Origin: Sphingopyxis sp. HIX
GTDB taxonomy: Bacteria > Pseudomonadota > Alphaproteobacteria > Sphingomonadales > Sphingomonadaceae
DNA length: 64,000 bases
Direction: 5' to 3'
Assembly (NCBI RefSeq): GCF_001468285.1
Contig: NZ_LNSB01000004.1
Coordinates: 83,322 to 147,321, forward strand
In this document: positions 1 through 9,380 of the stretch, piece by piece
How the letters are laid out: every line of letters starts with the position of its first letter
How positions within the stretch are numbered: the stretch's first letter is position 1
The notes under the pieces: generated by a model
Told to the model about the DNA's origin: nothing
What the model saw: only the letters and a program-made list of their open reading frames with translations
Databases searched by the model: none
Program-made: the position numbers and the translations under genes

Positions 1-269
1 TCGGCCCGGTGGCGGTGCGCCCCGACGTCCAGCGCGGCGGGCATGGCCGTTTGCTGATGGCGCATATGCTGGAAGCGGCGGAGCATGAGTCCGACAGCGC
101 GCTGATGATGATCGGCGACCCCGAATATTATGGCCGCTTCTTCGGCTTCACCGCCGATGCGACGGGGGCGTGGGACCTGCCCGGACCCTATGAGAAGCGC
201 CGCCTGCTGGCGCGAGCGGTGAACGGGCATGGCTTGCCGACGAGCGCAGGGATGATCGGGCCGCGCTGA
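1..269 (+). CDS. GNAT N-acetyltransferase, C-terminal part
   Basis: Only the last part of this gene lies in the window; the reading frame is open to the left edge and stops at TGA 267-269. The residues VAVRPDVQRGGHGRLLM match the acetyl-CoA pyrophosphate-binding loop (motif A, Q/RxxGxG/A) of GNAT acetyltransferases, followed by the DPEYYGRFFGF segment typical of YhbS-type members. Such enzymes move an acetyl group from acetyl-CoA to a small molecule or protein amine; the substrate cannot be told. Codon use matches the neighbours. The family call is fairly secure, the specificity unknown. Confidence 0.8.
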   Translation, partial: GPVAVRPDVQRGGHGRLLMAHMLEAAEHESDSALMMIGDPEYYGRFFGFTADATGAWDLPGPYEKRRLLARAVNGHGLPTSAGMIGPR

Positions 270-314
270 TCCGGCTGGGGTTGCGCGGCGCGCAGGTCCG
301 CCTATGTCGGAGGG

Positions 315-902
315 ATGGTCACCCCCGCGCCATCGCTCCCCAAAGAGTTTTCGCAGCTTTCGCTGACCGAGGCTGCCGAGCTGCTCGCCGCGCGCAAGCT
401 GCCGCCGGTCGAGAGCTGGCACCCCGAGCGCAGCGGCGACAGCGCGATGGAGATCCGCGGCGACGGCAGCTGGTATCACGAGGGCGGGCGCATCAATCGC
501 CCCGCGATGGTCAAGCTCTTCTCGACGATCCTGCGCCGCGAAGCCGACGGCAGCCATGTCCTCGTCACCCCCGCCGAGAAGCTCGTCATCGCGGTCGAGG
601 ACACGCCCTTCCGCGCGGTCGAGATGAAGAGCGAGGGGGAGGGCGAAACGCGAAAGCTCGTCTTCCGCCTCGACACAGACGACCTCGTGCTGGCAGGCCC
701 CGAGCATCCGCTCAGCTTCGGCAGCGACCCCGACCATCCCGACCCGCGACTCCATGTTCGGGGCAAGCTCGGCAACGGCCTCGAAGCGCGCATCGACAGG
801 GCGCTCTACTACGAGATCGCCGAACTGGCGCTCGCCGAGGGCGGCGACCCGCCCGCCATCTGGTCGAACGGCGCGCGCTTCCCGCTGGTGGGCGCCGCCT
901 GA
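315..902 (+). CDS. DUF1285 domain-containing protein
   Basis: A 195-residue protein with the features of the DUF1285 family: an SWHPE segment followed by MEIRGDGSWYHEGGRINRP and a final stretch reading ALYYEIAELAL with IWSNGARFPL near the C-terminus. It has no signal peptide or membrane segment, so it is probably cytosolic. The function of the family is not established. Its TGA stop (900-902) overlaps the ATG of the Nudix hydrolase by one base, and that gene in turn overlaps cca, so the three are probably one transcript. The ATG at 315 is chosen because the conserved region begins shortly after it. Confidence 0.85.
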   Translation: MVTPAPSLPKEFSQLSLTEAAELLAARKLPPVESWHPERSGDSAMEIRGDGSWYHEGGRINRPAMVKLFSTILRREADGSHVLVTPAEKLVIAVEDTPFRAVEMKSEGEGETRKLVFRLDTDDLVLAGPEHPLSFGSDPDHPDPRLHVRGKLGNGLEARIDRALYYEIAELALAEGGDPPAIWSNGARFPLVGAA

Positions 903-1486
903 TGCTCTTCGAAAAATTGCGCGTCGCGCTCGAGAATCTGCTCCCCGGCGAGGATGAGGACGAGACCTATCTCGGCACCCCGACGCTACGCGATGCCGCG
1001 GTGCTGATCGCCTTCACCGACCGCCCCGACCCCGGCGTCATCCTGACCCAGCGCCCGCAATGGCTGCGCAGCCACGCCGGACAAGTGGCCTTTCCGGGCG
1101 GCAAGATCGATCCGGGCGACCGCGACGCGGTCGACGCCGCGCTGCGCGAGGCCGAGGAGGAGATCGGGCTCCACCGCCGCGACGTGACGATCGCGGGCAC
1201 GACCGAGGCCTATCGTTCGGGCAGTGGCTATCACATCACCCCGGTGCTCGGGGTGATCCCACCCGACCTGCCGCTCGATCCCAACCCCGACGAGGTCGAG
1301 GACTGGTTCGAAGTGCCGCTCGACACGCTGTTCGATCCCGCCAACTACGACCGCCAGCAAGCGCATTGGCAGGGCCATGATCGGCATTATTATGACATGA
1401 TGTGGCAGGGGCGGCGGATCTGGGGCGTGACGGCGGGCATCATCGTCAATCTGGCGCGGCGGCTGCCCGCGGGCTGGCACCGATGA
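902..1486 (+). CDS. CoA pyrophosphatase, Nudix family
   Basis: A 194-residue Nudix hydrolase. The segment ILTQRPQWLRSH then AGQVAFPGG (residues 47-67) is the UPF0035 signature that marks coenzyme A-type Nudix enzymes (NudL/YeaB), which split CoA or its oxidised forms to 4'-phosphopantetheine and 3',5'-ADP. The Nudix box follows, with REAEEEIG at 82-89 carrying the metal-binding glutamates; the first glutamate of the consensus is an aspartate here. The ATG at 902 overlaps the previous stop (TGATG) and the stop overlaps the cca start (ATGA), pointing to coupled translation. Confidence 0.9.
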   Translation: MLFEKLRVALENLLPGEDEDETYLGTPTLRDAAVLIAFTDRPDPGVILTQRPQWLRSHAGQVAFPGGKIDPGDRDAVDAALREAEEEIGLHRRDVTIAGTTEAYRSGSGYHITPVLGVIPPDLPLDPNPDEVEDWFEVPLDTLFDPANYDRQQAHWQGHDRHYYDMMWQGRRIWGVTAGIIVNLARRLPAGWHR

Positions 1487-2691
1487 CCCTGTTGCCCGAC
1501 GCCGAATGGCGCCACCGCGAGGGTCTGAAGCGCATCGTCGCGGCGCTCACCGCGCGCGGCGGCGCGGTGCGGCTGGTCGGCGGCGCGGTGCGCGACACCT
1601 TGCTCGGCCTCCCTGTCGCCGACATCGACCTCGCGACCCCGCTCACCCCCGACAAGGTGACCGAAAAGCTCGAGGCGGTCGGGATCAAGGTCGTGCCCAC
1701 CGGCATCGCGCACGGCACCGTCACCGCAATCGCCAGCCACGACCGGCACGAGATCACGACCTTGCGCCGCGACGTCGAGACCGACGGCCGCCGCGCCACC
1801 GTCGCCTTCGCCGACGACTGGCGCGACGACGCGGCGCGGCGCGACTTCACGATCAACGCGCTCTACGCCGACCCGAAGACCGGCGCGATCGACGATTATT
1901 TCGGCGGCCTCGCCGACCTCGAAAACGGCCGTATCCGCTTCATCGGCGACGCCGCCACGCGCATCGCCGAGGATCACCTCCGCATCCTGCGCTTCTATCG
2001 CTTCGTCGCGCGCTTCGGGCATGGCGACCTCGACCCGGCCAGTCACGCCGCGGTGATCGCGGCGCGCCAGTCGCTGAAAAGCCTGTCGCGCGAGCGGGTG
2101 GCGGACGAGCTCACCAAGATATTGGCGCTCCCCGATCCGCGCGCGATCGTCGGGCAGATGGCGGCCGACGGGATGTTCGCGGTGATCCTGCCCGAACTGG
2201 CGCCCGATTTCGCGGATACGCTCGACCGGCTGCTCGCCAATGAGAGCGCGGCCGCAGCCGAACCGTCGGCGCTGCGCCGTCTCGCGGCGCTGCTACCTGC
2301 CGATGCGCCAACCGCCGAGCAGGTCGCCAGCCGGCTGCGCTTCTCGACGCGCCAGCGCAAGCATCTCGCCGCGCTCGCCGGACACCGCGCTAAAGCGCTC
2401 CCGCCGCCGCGCCAGCTCGCGCATGCGATCGGCGTAGAAGCGGCCGGGGACGTCTATCTGCTCGCCGCCGATCCCGCGGCGGCGTCCGAAGCCTTGCGGT
2501 CCTTCTCGCAATGGTCCGTCCCCGACCTGCCGCTCAAGGGCGGTGACATCGTCGCGCGCGGGATAGCCGCAGGCCCCGAGGTTGCGCGCATCCTGAAAGA
2601 AGTCGAAGCCGAATGGGTGGCGGAGGATTTTCCCGGCGCGCCGCGCGTCGCCGAACTGCTCGATCAGAAGATCGGGCGGCTCAACGACTGA
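1483..2691 (+). CDS. cca: CCA-adding tRNA nucleotidyltransferase
   Basis: A 402-residue class II nucleotidyltransferase of the CCA-adding/poly(A) polymerase family, which repairs or adds the 3' CCA end of tRNAs. The head domain has VGGAVRD (32-38), the catalytic carboxylates in DIDLAT (47-52), the second motif RRDFTINALY (119-128) and the tRNA/poly(A) motif RIAEDHLRILRFYRF in the neck. The alphaproteobacterial form lacks an HD domain, and none is seen. ATG 1483 overlaps the Nudix stop. The 3' end overlaps the convergent GGDEF-EAL gene by 28 bases. A poly(A) polymerase role is less likely given the length. Confidence 0.92.
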   Translation: MTLLPDAEWRHREGLKRIVAALTARGGAVRLVGGAVRDTLLGLPVADIDLATPLTPDKVTEKLEAVGIKVVPTGIAHGTVTAIASHDRHEITTLRRDVETDGRRATVAFADDWRDDAARRDFTINALYADPKTGAIDDYFGGLADLENGRIRFIGDAATRIAEDHLRILRFYRFVARFGHGDLDPASHAAVIAARQSLKSLSRERVADELTKILALPDPRAIVGQMAADGMFAVILPELAPDFADTLDRLLANESAAAAEPSALRRLAALLPADAPTAEQVASRLRFSTRQRKHLAALAGHRAKALPPPRQLAHAIGVEAAGDVYLLAADPAAASEALRSFSQWSVPDLPLKGGDIVARGIAAGPEVARILKEVEAEWVAEDFPGAPRVAELLDQKIGRLND

Positions 2692-4373
2692 CGCCAATAA
2701 GCATAGGCTTCGCCCTCGGCCATCGGCCGCGCGAAGAGGAAGCCCTGCCCGAAGTCGCAGCCGAGCGCCGACAAGAGCCGCGCCTGGTCGGCGGTCTCGA
2801 CGCCCTCGGCGGTGGTCTTCATGCCCAACGCTTCGGCCAGGCTCTGGATCGTGCGCACGATCGCCACCTTGTCGCGGTCGTCGACCATATGCTCGACGAA
2901 GCTGCGGTCGATCTTGAGCACGTCGAGCGGCAGCCGCTGGAGATAGGCGAGGTTCGAATAGCCGGTGCCGAAATCGTCCATCGCGACGCGCGTCTGCAGC
3001 GCCTTCAGTTCGCTCAGCACCGACAGCGCGAGGTCGGGGTCGCCGATGATCGCGCTTTCGGTGAGCTCGATCATCAGCCGCTCGCCGCCGATGGCGTTGG
3101 CGGCGAGTGCCTGGCGCACCACCGCGGCGACGTCGTCGCGCACCAGCTGGATCGCCGAGACGTTGACCGAAAAATAGCAGTCGACCGGCGCGCCGCCGTT
3201 TTGCGCGTCCCATTTGGCGAGCGTGCACGCGGCCTTGGCGATCGCCCATTGGCCGAGCGGGACGATCAGCCCCGAATCCTCGGCGACGGGGATGAATTCG
3301 GTGGGCGATATCGAGCGGTCGCCGTCATCTTCCCAGCGCGCCAGCGCCTCGAAACCCGCGACCTTGCCCGTCGATAGCTCGACCAGCGGCTGGAAGGCGA
3401 GGTGGAGGCGGTCTTCCTCGATCGCGTTGCGCAGCGCGGTCTCGAGCCCGAAACGATTGTCCGAGAGCATTGCGGCTTCGGGCTCGTAAATCTCGATGCG
3501 GTCGGTCTGCTTGGCGCGCTTCAGCGCGATCTGCGCGTGGCGGATCTGGTCCGCGACATCGGTGTCGCCGCCGGGCTGGATCGTACAGCCGAGCGCGCAA
3601 TCGACGCTGACCTTCAATTCGCCGATACGGAAGGGATGGTCGAAACAGCCGCGGATGCGGCGTGCGATCTCGCGCACATCGGCGCGCCCGCCGGCGATAC
3701 GCGACGAGATGGCGAATTCGTCGCCGCCGGTGCGCGCCAGGATGTCGCCGCTGCGCAGGCTCGATTTCAGCCGCCGCGCGACGGTGATGATCAGCTCGTC
3801 GCCCGCGAGCGGGCCGATATGTTCGTTGATGCGGCTGAAGCGCGCGAGGTCGAGCAGCAGGATCGCATGGTCCGATTCGGCGTCGGCGGCGATGCGCTGT
3901 TCGACCAGCTCCTCGAAACCGGCGCGGTTGGGGAGCCCGGTCAGGCTGTCCGACACCAGTTCGCGGCGCAAATTGCGCTCGGTCATCATTTCCTGCGTGC
4001 GGTCGATCAGCGTCAGCAGGAACAGGTCTTCGTCGCCATATTCGCCGGGCAGCGGGCCGATCGACGCGCGCAGGTCGCGCGCGGCGGGGCCGTCGCCCAG
4101 CTGGCACGAGAATTCCTGGCTGTCGTCGGGGTTCTGCGCGGTGCGTTCGATCGCGCGGCGCAGCTCGATCGGAGCGTTTGCACCCGCGGGCGACAGGTTC
4201 AGCCGGTCGAAGGCGGCGTTGCTCGCGTGCAGGCGGAAATTGCCGCGCGGCAGCGGCCGGATCAGCGCGGCGGGTACCGGAAGGGCGTCGATCCAACCGA
4301 CGAACAGAAGCGGCCGGTCCTCGCCGGTGCGATCGATGGGCATAAAAGAGGGTTTTGTGCGACCTTTCCCCAT
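2664..4373 (-). CDS. GGDEF-EAL cyclic-di-GMP enzyme with N-terminal PAS-like region
   Basis: A 569-residue cytosolic protein predicted to make and/or break cyclic di-GMP. Residues about 20-125 look PAS-like. The diguanylate cyclase domain (about 135-295) has an intact GGDEF at 216-220 and an RxxD product-inhibition site at 207-210, exactly five residues upstream. The phosphodiesterase domain (about 305-560) has EAL at 342-344, NVSAIQL, ELTES, DDFGTGYSN and KIDRSFV, so the main metal-binding residues look complete. No membrane segment is present. An in-frame ATG at 4343 is an alternative start. Which activity dominates cannot be read from sequence. Confidence 0.92.
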   Translation of the reverse strand: MGKGRTKPSFMPIDRTGEDRPLLFVGWIDALPVPAALIRPLPRGNFRLHASNAAFDRLNLSPAGANAPIELRRAIERTAQNPDDSQEFSCQLGDGPAARDLRASIGPLPGEYGDEDLFLLTLIDRTQEMMTERNLRRELVSDSLTGLPNRAGFEELVEQRIAADAESDHAILLLDLARFSRINEHIGPLAGDELIITVARRLKSSLRSGDILARTGGDEFAISSRIAGGRADVREIARRIRGCFDHPFRIGELKVSVDCALGCTIQPGGDTDVADQIRHAQIALKRAKQTDRIEIYEPEAAMLSDNRFGLETALRNAIEEDRLHLAFQPLVELSTGKVAGFEALARWEDDGDRSISPTEFIPVAEDSGLIVPLGQWAIAKAACTLAKWDAQNGGAPVDCYFSVNVSAIQLVRDDVAAVVRQALAANAIGGERLMIELTESAIIGDPDLALSVLSELKALQTRVAMDDFGTGYSNLAYLQRLPLDVLKIDRSFVEHMVDDRDKVAIVRTIQSLAEALGMKTTAEGVETADQARLLSALGCDFGQGFLFARPMAEGEAYAYWRQSLSRPIF

Positions 4374-4433
4374 GGCTTCATCGGCCTAGGGGCGGGGGGT
4401 AAAAAAGCTATTTACGGCAATAAGGAAAAGCGA

Positions 4434-6734
4434 TCAGTCGAAGCGGTTGCTCCTCGGAAAGCCCTCGGGGGGATTGCGCCCCGCGGCGCCGCGCGCGACG
4501 CGCCACAGGGTGACGTCGACATTGCTGCGCATCCGCCCGCTTTCGCCGCCCATTTTCCAGCTTAGCCCCTCGGCCAGCACGATCGTCGTCGCGTCGGACA
4601 GCCCGCCATCGCGGAAGCGCTGCAGCGCGACGCCCTGGCCGCGCGCCATCACCGGCACTTCGCTCAAGGGAAAGACGACCAGCTTGCGGTTCTCGCCGAT
4701 CGCCGCGACGCTGTCGTCGCCCGCGGCGATCGGGCGCGCGACCGTCAGCTGCGCCTTGGGCTTCAGGTTGACGACGTTGCGGCCCTTGCGCGTCTCGGCG
4801 ATCAGTTCGGCCATCTGCGCGATAAAGCCGTGCCCGCTGGTCGAGGCGAGCAGCAGGCGGCCTTCGGCGCTCGCGGGGAGCAGCGCGACGATGCGCGCCT
4901 CGGGATCGATGTCGACCATCAGCCGCAGCGGCTCGCCGAAGCCGCGTCCGCCGGGCAATTTGTCGGCGCCGACGGTGTAGAAGCGCCCGTCGCTCGCGGC
5001 GATCAGCAATTTGTCGGTGGTCTGCGCGCGCACCGCGAACAGCAGCTCGTCGCCTTCCTTGAACTTGAACTCGCCCCACTGCTCGGGCGCGACATGGCCG
5101 CGCTGGGCGCGGATCCAGCCGCGCTTCGACAGGATCACCGTCACCGGCTCCTTCTCGATCATCGCGTCCAATGGGATGTCGCGCGCCGGCGCGGCTTCGG
5201 CGATCGTCGTCCGCCGCGCGCCGAGCAAAGTGTCGAGGCCATAGACGGTGCGGAGTTTCTCGAGATCCTTGCGCAGCCGCGTCTTCTGCCGCGCGGGGCT
5301 CTCGACCAGCTTGGCGAGTTCCTCGCGTTCGGCGGTTAGGTCGGCCTGCTCGCGCTTGAGCTCCATTTCCTCGAGCTTGCGCAGACTGCGCAGCCGCATG
5401 TTGAGGATCGCCTCGGCCTGACGGTCGGTGAGAACGAACTCTTCGATCATCACCGGCTTGGGCTCGTCCTCGGTGCGGATGATCTCGATGATCCGGTCGA
5501 GGTTGAGGAAGGCGATGATATAGCCCGCGACCAGTTCGAGCCGGTCGTCGATCTTCGCGATCCGGTGCTGCGCACGGCGGACGAGCACGATGATCTGGTG
5601 CTGCAGCCATTCGGTGAGCAGCTGTTTCAGCCCCATCACCTTGGGCGTGCGCGTCGCGTCGAGCACGTTGAGATTGAGCGCGAAGCGGCTTTCGAGGTCG
5701 GTCAGCCGGTAGAGGCTTTCCTTCAGGATATCGGGGTCGACGTTGCGGCTCTTGGGCACCAGCACGATGCGCAGATCCTCGGCGCTCTCGTCGCGGACAT
5801 CTTCCAGGATCGGGAGCTTCTTGTCGGCGATCAGCTGCGCGATCTGTTCGATCAGCTTGCCCTTGGCGACCCCATAGGGAATTTCGCTGATGACGAGCTG
5901 CCAGGTGCCGCCCGCCTGTTTTTCGACGCCCGTTTCTTCCCAGGCATCGCCTACCTTGCCGGTCGAGAAGCGCGCGCGGACGCGGAAGCCGCCGCGCCCG
6001 GTCTCATAGGCCAGGGCGATCGCCTCGGGGCTGTCGACGACGATGCCGCCGGTCGGGAAATCGGGGCCCTTCACATGCGCGAGCAGCTCGCCAAGCTCGG
6101 CATTCTGGTTCTCGATCAGCAGCAGCGCGGCGCCGATCACCTCGGCGGCATTGTGCGGCGGGATGTTCGTCGCCATGCCGACCGCGATCCCGCTCGCGCC
6201 ATTGGCGAGCAGGTTCGGGAACAGCCCGGGCATGATCTCGGGCTCTTCGTCCTCGCCATTATAGGTCGGCTTGAAGTCTACAGTGCCCTCGTCGAGCCCC
6301 TGCATCAGATCGACCGCGACGCGCGTCAGCCGCGCCTCGGTGTAGCGATAGGCCGCGGCATTATCGCCGTCGATATTGCCGAAATTGCCCTGGCCGTCGA
6401 CGAGCGGGTAGCGGAGCGAGAAATCCTGCGCGAGGCGGACCATCGCGTCATAGACCGCGGTGTCGCCGTGCGGGTGGAACTTGCCGATGACGTCGCCGAC
6501 GACGCGCGCCGATTTCTTGTAGCCCTGGCTCGGGTCGAGCCGCATCGCGCGCATCGCCCAGAGCAGGCGGCGGTGGACGGGCTTCAGTCCGTCGCGCAGG
6601 TCGGGCAGCGAGCGCGCGGTGATCGTCGACAGCGCATAGACGAGGTAGCGCTCCGACAGCGCGCTGTCGAAGGGGGTGTCGCTCATGCCGGGTACGGGGT
6701 CGGAAGGAGGAAGGTCGTCGTCGTTGGTCGCCAT
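4434..6734 (-). CDS. parC: DNA topoisomerase IV subunit A
   Basis: A 766-residue ParC, the DNA-cutting subunit that works with ParE to unlink daughter chromosomes. The N-terminal breakage-reunion domain has [13 protein letters not shown], the quinolone-determining stretch [13 protein letters not shown] and the catalytic tyrosine in RYTEAR (Tyr131). The region [19 protein letters not shown] is typical of alphaproteobacterial ParC rather than GyrA, and the short C-terminal beta-propeller fits too. At the E. coli Ser80 and Glu84 positions it has Thr92 and Asp96. The start MATNDDD at 6734 is preferred to an in-frame codon 33 bases upstream that lacks homology. Confidence 0.93.
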   Translation of the reverse strand: MATNDDDLPPSDPVPGMSDTPFDSALSERYLVYALSTITARSLPDLRDGLKPVHRRLLWAMRAMRLDPSQGYKKSARVVGDVIGKFHPHGDTAVYDAMVRLAQDFSLRYPLVDGQGNFGNIDGDNAAAYRYTEARLTRVAVDLMQGLDEGTVDFKPTYNGEDEEPEIMPGLFPNLLANGASGIAVGMATNIPPHNAAEVIGAALLLIENQNAELGELLAHVKGPDFPTGGIVVDSPEAIALAYETGRGGFRVRARFSTGKVGDAWEETGVEKQAGGTWQLVISEIPYGVAKGKLIEQIAQLIADKKLPILEDVRDESAEDLRIVLVPKSRNVDPDILKESLYRLTDLESRFALNLNVLDATRTPKVMGLKQLLTEWLQHQIIVLVRRAQHRIAKIDDRLELVAGYIIAFLNLDRIIEIIRTEDEPKPVMIEEFVLTDRQAEAILNMRLRSLRKLEEMELKREQADLTAEREELAKLVESPARQKTRLRKDLEKLRTVYGLDTLLGARRTTIAEAAPARDIPLDAMIEKEPVTVILSKRGWIRAQRGHVAPEQWGEFKFKEGDELLFAVRAQTTDKLLIAASDGRFYTVGADKLPGGRGFGEPLRLMVDIDPEARIVALLPASAEGRLLLASTSGHGFIAQMAELIAETRKGRNVVNLKPKAQLTVARPIAAGDDSVAAIGENRKLVVFPLSEVPVMARGQGVALQRFRDGGLSDATTIVLAEGLSWKMGGESGRMRSNVDVTLWRVARGAAGRNPPEGFPRSNRFD

Positions 6735-6785
6735 TGTCCGGCGCGGATAGCAAGCCCCGCGCCGCATGGCAAAGGGCGAAAGGGA

Positions 6786-7787
6786 TCAATAGAGATTGTT
6801 CTTGTAATCCTGGTCGAGGCCCTTCTGGATCATGCCGGGGGTGACGACCGCGCTCGCGATGCGCGCGCCGATGCCCTTGCCGCGGTTGATGCGCAGATGC
6901 TCGCCCAGCATCTTGGCCGGGCTGACGTCGGCGGGCGCCGGAGCAGCGGGCCAGAGACGCGCGCGGGCGAGCGCCGCGCTGGGGGCGAGCGCGATGGTCA
7001 GATCGTGGACGCGCGCGGCGAGCAACGGCTGCTTGTCGCCGACCGCGAAGGGCGCGCGCGCGGCTTCGTCGCTGCTGAGCGTCGCGGTGCCCGTCAGCGT
7101 CGCGACCATCGTCGAGCCCGGGATCAGCAGCGCGGCGGCGATGCGCGGCTGCGCGATGATGTTGCGGAAGCTGTCGGTGCGGCGATTGCCGGGGCGGTCG
7201 GGAAAGGCGAGCGTGCCGCCGTCGATGCGCGCGAGCCGCCCGGCGGGGTCGCCCTTGGGGCTGAGGTCGCCGCCACCAGCGGGGTCGATCGTCGCCAGCG
7301 CCATGAAGCGGCTCGCCGCGACGAAGCCGTCGGTGGCCGCGGGCGCGTCGTCATGCGGTTCGGCCTTTCAGAAGTCGGAGCGGATCAGCGCCTTGGCGCA
7401 GTGCACATAACATTCCTCGACCGCGATCCGCGCTGCGCCTTCGGCGATCCCGGCGACGCGGCCGTTGATCCGCAGCGTCTCGCCGATGCCGGGCAAAAGG
7501 AGGAGCGACCCGAAGCCCTCGCCCGGCCGCAGCAGCGCGGGATCGTCGATATGGTCGAGCGGGATCGACAGCGTCGGGCCGTCGGAATGCACGAAGCCGG
7601 GCGCGCCGCCCGCCAGCGTGATCGTCATGCCGCCGTCGCCGTCGCCGACGCCGGCGAACATCAGCGGCGAGGCCGCCAGCCAGCGCTGCGCGGTCGGATC
7701 GACGCGGTCGATGACCTTGAGGTCGATCGCCGGCGAAGGCTTGCCGACCACGGCTTCGAGCGCGGCGATGCTGTCGATGGCCGTCAT
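6786..7787 (-). pseudogene. PPOX-type flavin-binding protein interrupted by in-frame TGA
   Basis: Two open stretches in the same frame (7787-7371 and 7367-6786) are separated only by TGA at 7370-7368. Together they give about 332 residues of a pyridoxamine 5'-phosphate oxidase-like FMN protein: the first half ends ECYVHCAKALIRSDF and the second goes on KAEPHDD, then FVAASRFMALATIDP and GDLSPKGDPAG, the flavin-binding core. In relatives recalled from this family a Trp follows SDF, so a single TGG to TGA change is the simple explanation. The downstream half has no start before the core strand. Natural pseudogene, strain mutation or sequencing error cannot be distinguished. Start MTAIDS at 7787 is preferred. 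Confidence 0.85.
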
Positions 7788-7864
7788 GGCGGCTTGCTCC
7801 TCTCCTGCGGTCGCGCGTGGGCGACCCATAGCCTTGCTACCACAATGAAAAGATTATCTCATAG

Positions 7865-7881
7865 TTGCAAATGCCTCGCAA
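7865..7881 (+). promoter_or_regulatory. Candidate operator, TTGC-N9-GCAA dyad
   Basis: The 132-base gap between the broken PPOX gene and the divergent gene at 7920 contains an A+T-rich patch (about 7848-7892) unlike the surrounding sequence. In it lies the inverted repeat TTGC (7865-7868) and GCAA (7878-7881). The position, about 40-55 bases before the ATG at 7920, suits a promoter or repressor site for the ferredoxin reductase operon. No regulator family is assigned; short arms make chance possible. Confidence 0.3.
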
Positions 7882-7919
7882 TAACATAAAAGCCGCGGCC
7901 AAGCAGCCTGGAGATTCGC

Positions 7920-8378
7920 ATGTACGCCTTTGTCTACCGCCCCGTCGAAAGCCTCGGCAATGGCGGCCGTTTCCTGCTGTGGGCGATGCGCGGCTGGGTC
8001 GGCGCGGCCGAGCGCGGGCAATGCCCGCCGCGCGCGCTGCACCGCGGGTTTGCGGCGGTCGACGCGCGGCTTGCGCTGCCCGATTTCCACGTCGCGATGG
8101 GGTTGCTCGCGAGCGACGGCCGCCGCTGCCTCGCGCTCGCGCCGATGCCGTGCCGTACCATCGCCGAAGACGAGGCGGTGCTGATCGCGCTGTGGCGTGA
8201 CGCCGCGCGCGGGCAGGCCGATCGGCTTCGCTCGACGCTCGAACTGCTCGTCGAACCGGCATCGGTCGTGGCGATCGCCAAGGCCTTCGCGGCTGCCACC
8301 ACCAGCCTTTCCGCCGCGGGTTTCGACCTGTCGCGGCTTTCCTCCCCAATTTCTCAAGACCATCAGGAAACCAAGTGA
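7920..8378 (+). CDS. Conserved hypothetical protein upstream of fpr
   Basis: A 152-residue protein that I do not recognise. It begins MYAFVYRPVESLGNGGRFLLWAMRG, has no signal peptide or clear membrane helix, and ends in a polar tail. A TGGAG Shine-Dalgarno-like sequence lies at 7909-7913. Its TGA (8376-8378) overlaps the ATG of the ferredoxin-NADP reductase by one base, so the two are almost surely translated together, which suggests a role tied to that enzyme or to its redox circuit. Codon use agrees with the neighbours, so it is likely a real gene. Confidence 0.75.
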   Translation: MYAFVYRPVESLGNGGRFLLWAMRGWVGAAERGQCPPRALHRGFAAVDARLALPDFHVAMGLLASDGRRCLALAPMPCRTIAEDEAVLIALWRDAARGQADRLRSTLELLVEPASVVAIAKAFAAATTSLSAAGFDLSRLSSPISQDHQETK

Positions 8379-9196
8379 TGAGCGACCGTATCGCCGCCGC
8401 CGCCAAGCTGGCCCCCTCCGCCTCGCTGACCGTCGAGGAAGTGAAGAGCGTCCGCCACTGGAACGAGCATCTGTTCAGCTTCACGATCAGCCGTCCGGCG
8501 AGCTTCCGCTTCCGTTCGGGCGAGTTCGTGATGATCGGCCTGCCTGGCGGCGAGGGCCGGCCGCTGCTGCGCGCCTATTCGATTGCCAGCCCCGCCTGGG
8601 CCGAGGAATTGGAATTCCTGTCGATCAAGGTCCCCGACGGCCCGCTGACCTCGCGGCTTCAGCTGATCCAGCCGGGCGATCCGGTCTATCTCGGGCGCAA
8701 GCCGACCGGCACGCTCGTCGCCGACGCGCTGACCCCGGGGCGGCGGTTGTTCCTGCTCTCGACCGGCACCGGCCTCGCACCCTTCCTTAGCCTCTCGCGC
8801 GATCCCGACATTTACGAACGGTTCAACCAGATCATGATCGTCCATTGCGTGCGCCAGGTCAGCGACCTCGCCTTCCGCGACGATCTGGAAAGCCAGCTCG
8901 CGGGCGATCCGCTGGTGCAGGACCAGGCGCTGCTGCAATTCCATTACCTGCCGACGGTGACGCGCGAGCCCTTCCGCACCAGCGGCCGCATCGACGCGCT
9001 GATCGACAATGGCGCGCTGTTCGGCCACCCGCTGACCGGCCCCGCGGCCTTCGACCCCGCAACCGACCGCATCATGATGTGCGGCAGCATGGCGATGATC
9101 CGCGACCTGCAGGCGCGCTTCGAAAGCCTCGGCTTCAAGGAAGGCTCGAACGCCGCGCCCGGCGATTTCGTGATCGAACGGGCGTTCGTGGGGTGA
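8378..9196 (+). CDS. fpr: Ferredoxin--NADP+ reductase
   Basis: A 272-residue flavoprotein of the bacterial FPR class that moves electrons between NADPH and ferredoxin or flavodoxin. The FAD-binding motif RAYSIAS is at 65-71, the NADP(H) motif GTGLAPF at 130-136 and the second nucleotide motif MMCGSMAMIRD about 40 residues before the end. The C-terminus ends ERAFVG; bacterial FPRs lack the C-terminal tyrosine of plant enzymes. The ATG at 8378 overlaps the upstream stop; an in-frame GTG one codon earlier is the alternative. Likely roles are oxidative-stress defence and iron-sulfur supply. Confidence 0.93.
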   Translation: MSDRIAAAAKLAPSASLTVEEVKSVRHWNEHLFSFTISRPASFRFRSGEFVMIGLPGGEGRPLLRAYSIASPAWAEELEFLSIKVPDGPLTSRLQLIQPGDPVYLGRKPTGTLVADALTPGRRLFLLSTGTGLAPFLSLSRDPDIYERFNQIMIVHCVRQVSDLAFRDDLESQLAGDPLVQDQALLQFHYLPTVTREPFRTSGRIDALIDNGALFGHPLTGPAAFDPATDRIMMCGSMAMIRDLQARFESLGFKEGSNAAPGDFVIERAFVG

Positions 9197-9197
9197 C

Positions 9198-9376
9198 CCC
9201 CTCCCCCTCGATGGGGGAGGTAGCGAGACTTGGCAGCTTGCTGCCTTAGTCGCAGCGGTGGGGGTGCGGCGTCGGTCTGAAGCGGCGGCGCAAGGACGCG
9301 CCATCACCCTCATCCAACTTCGCCTAATCGCTCCGCGATAAGGCTGCGTATCCTTCTCCCATCAAGGGAGAAGGAT
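9198..9376. repeat. Dispersed intergenic repeat, family A copy 1
   Basis: This roughly 180-base spacer, between fpr and the convergent M20 peptidase gene, starts with the snap-back CCCCCTCGATGGGGGAGG and ends with CCTTCTCCCATCAAGGGAG. The reverse complement of 55285-55470 matches it along its whole length with scattered changes (shared blocks include GCGAGACTTGGC, TAGTCGCAGCGG and CATCACCC). It holds no coding frame of its own. Both copies sit after gene ends, so it may also act as a transcription end point. Confidence 0.85.
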
Positions 9377-9380
9377 AGCA

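Noticed and set aside
5565..7889. Long plus-strand open frame of more than 2 kb opposite parC and the broken flavoprotein gene
   Set aside because: Translation is rich in Arg, Ala and Asp with no domain; it mirrors the codon bias of the gene on the other strand, which has full ParC motifs.
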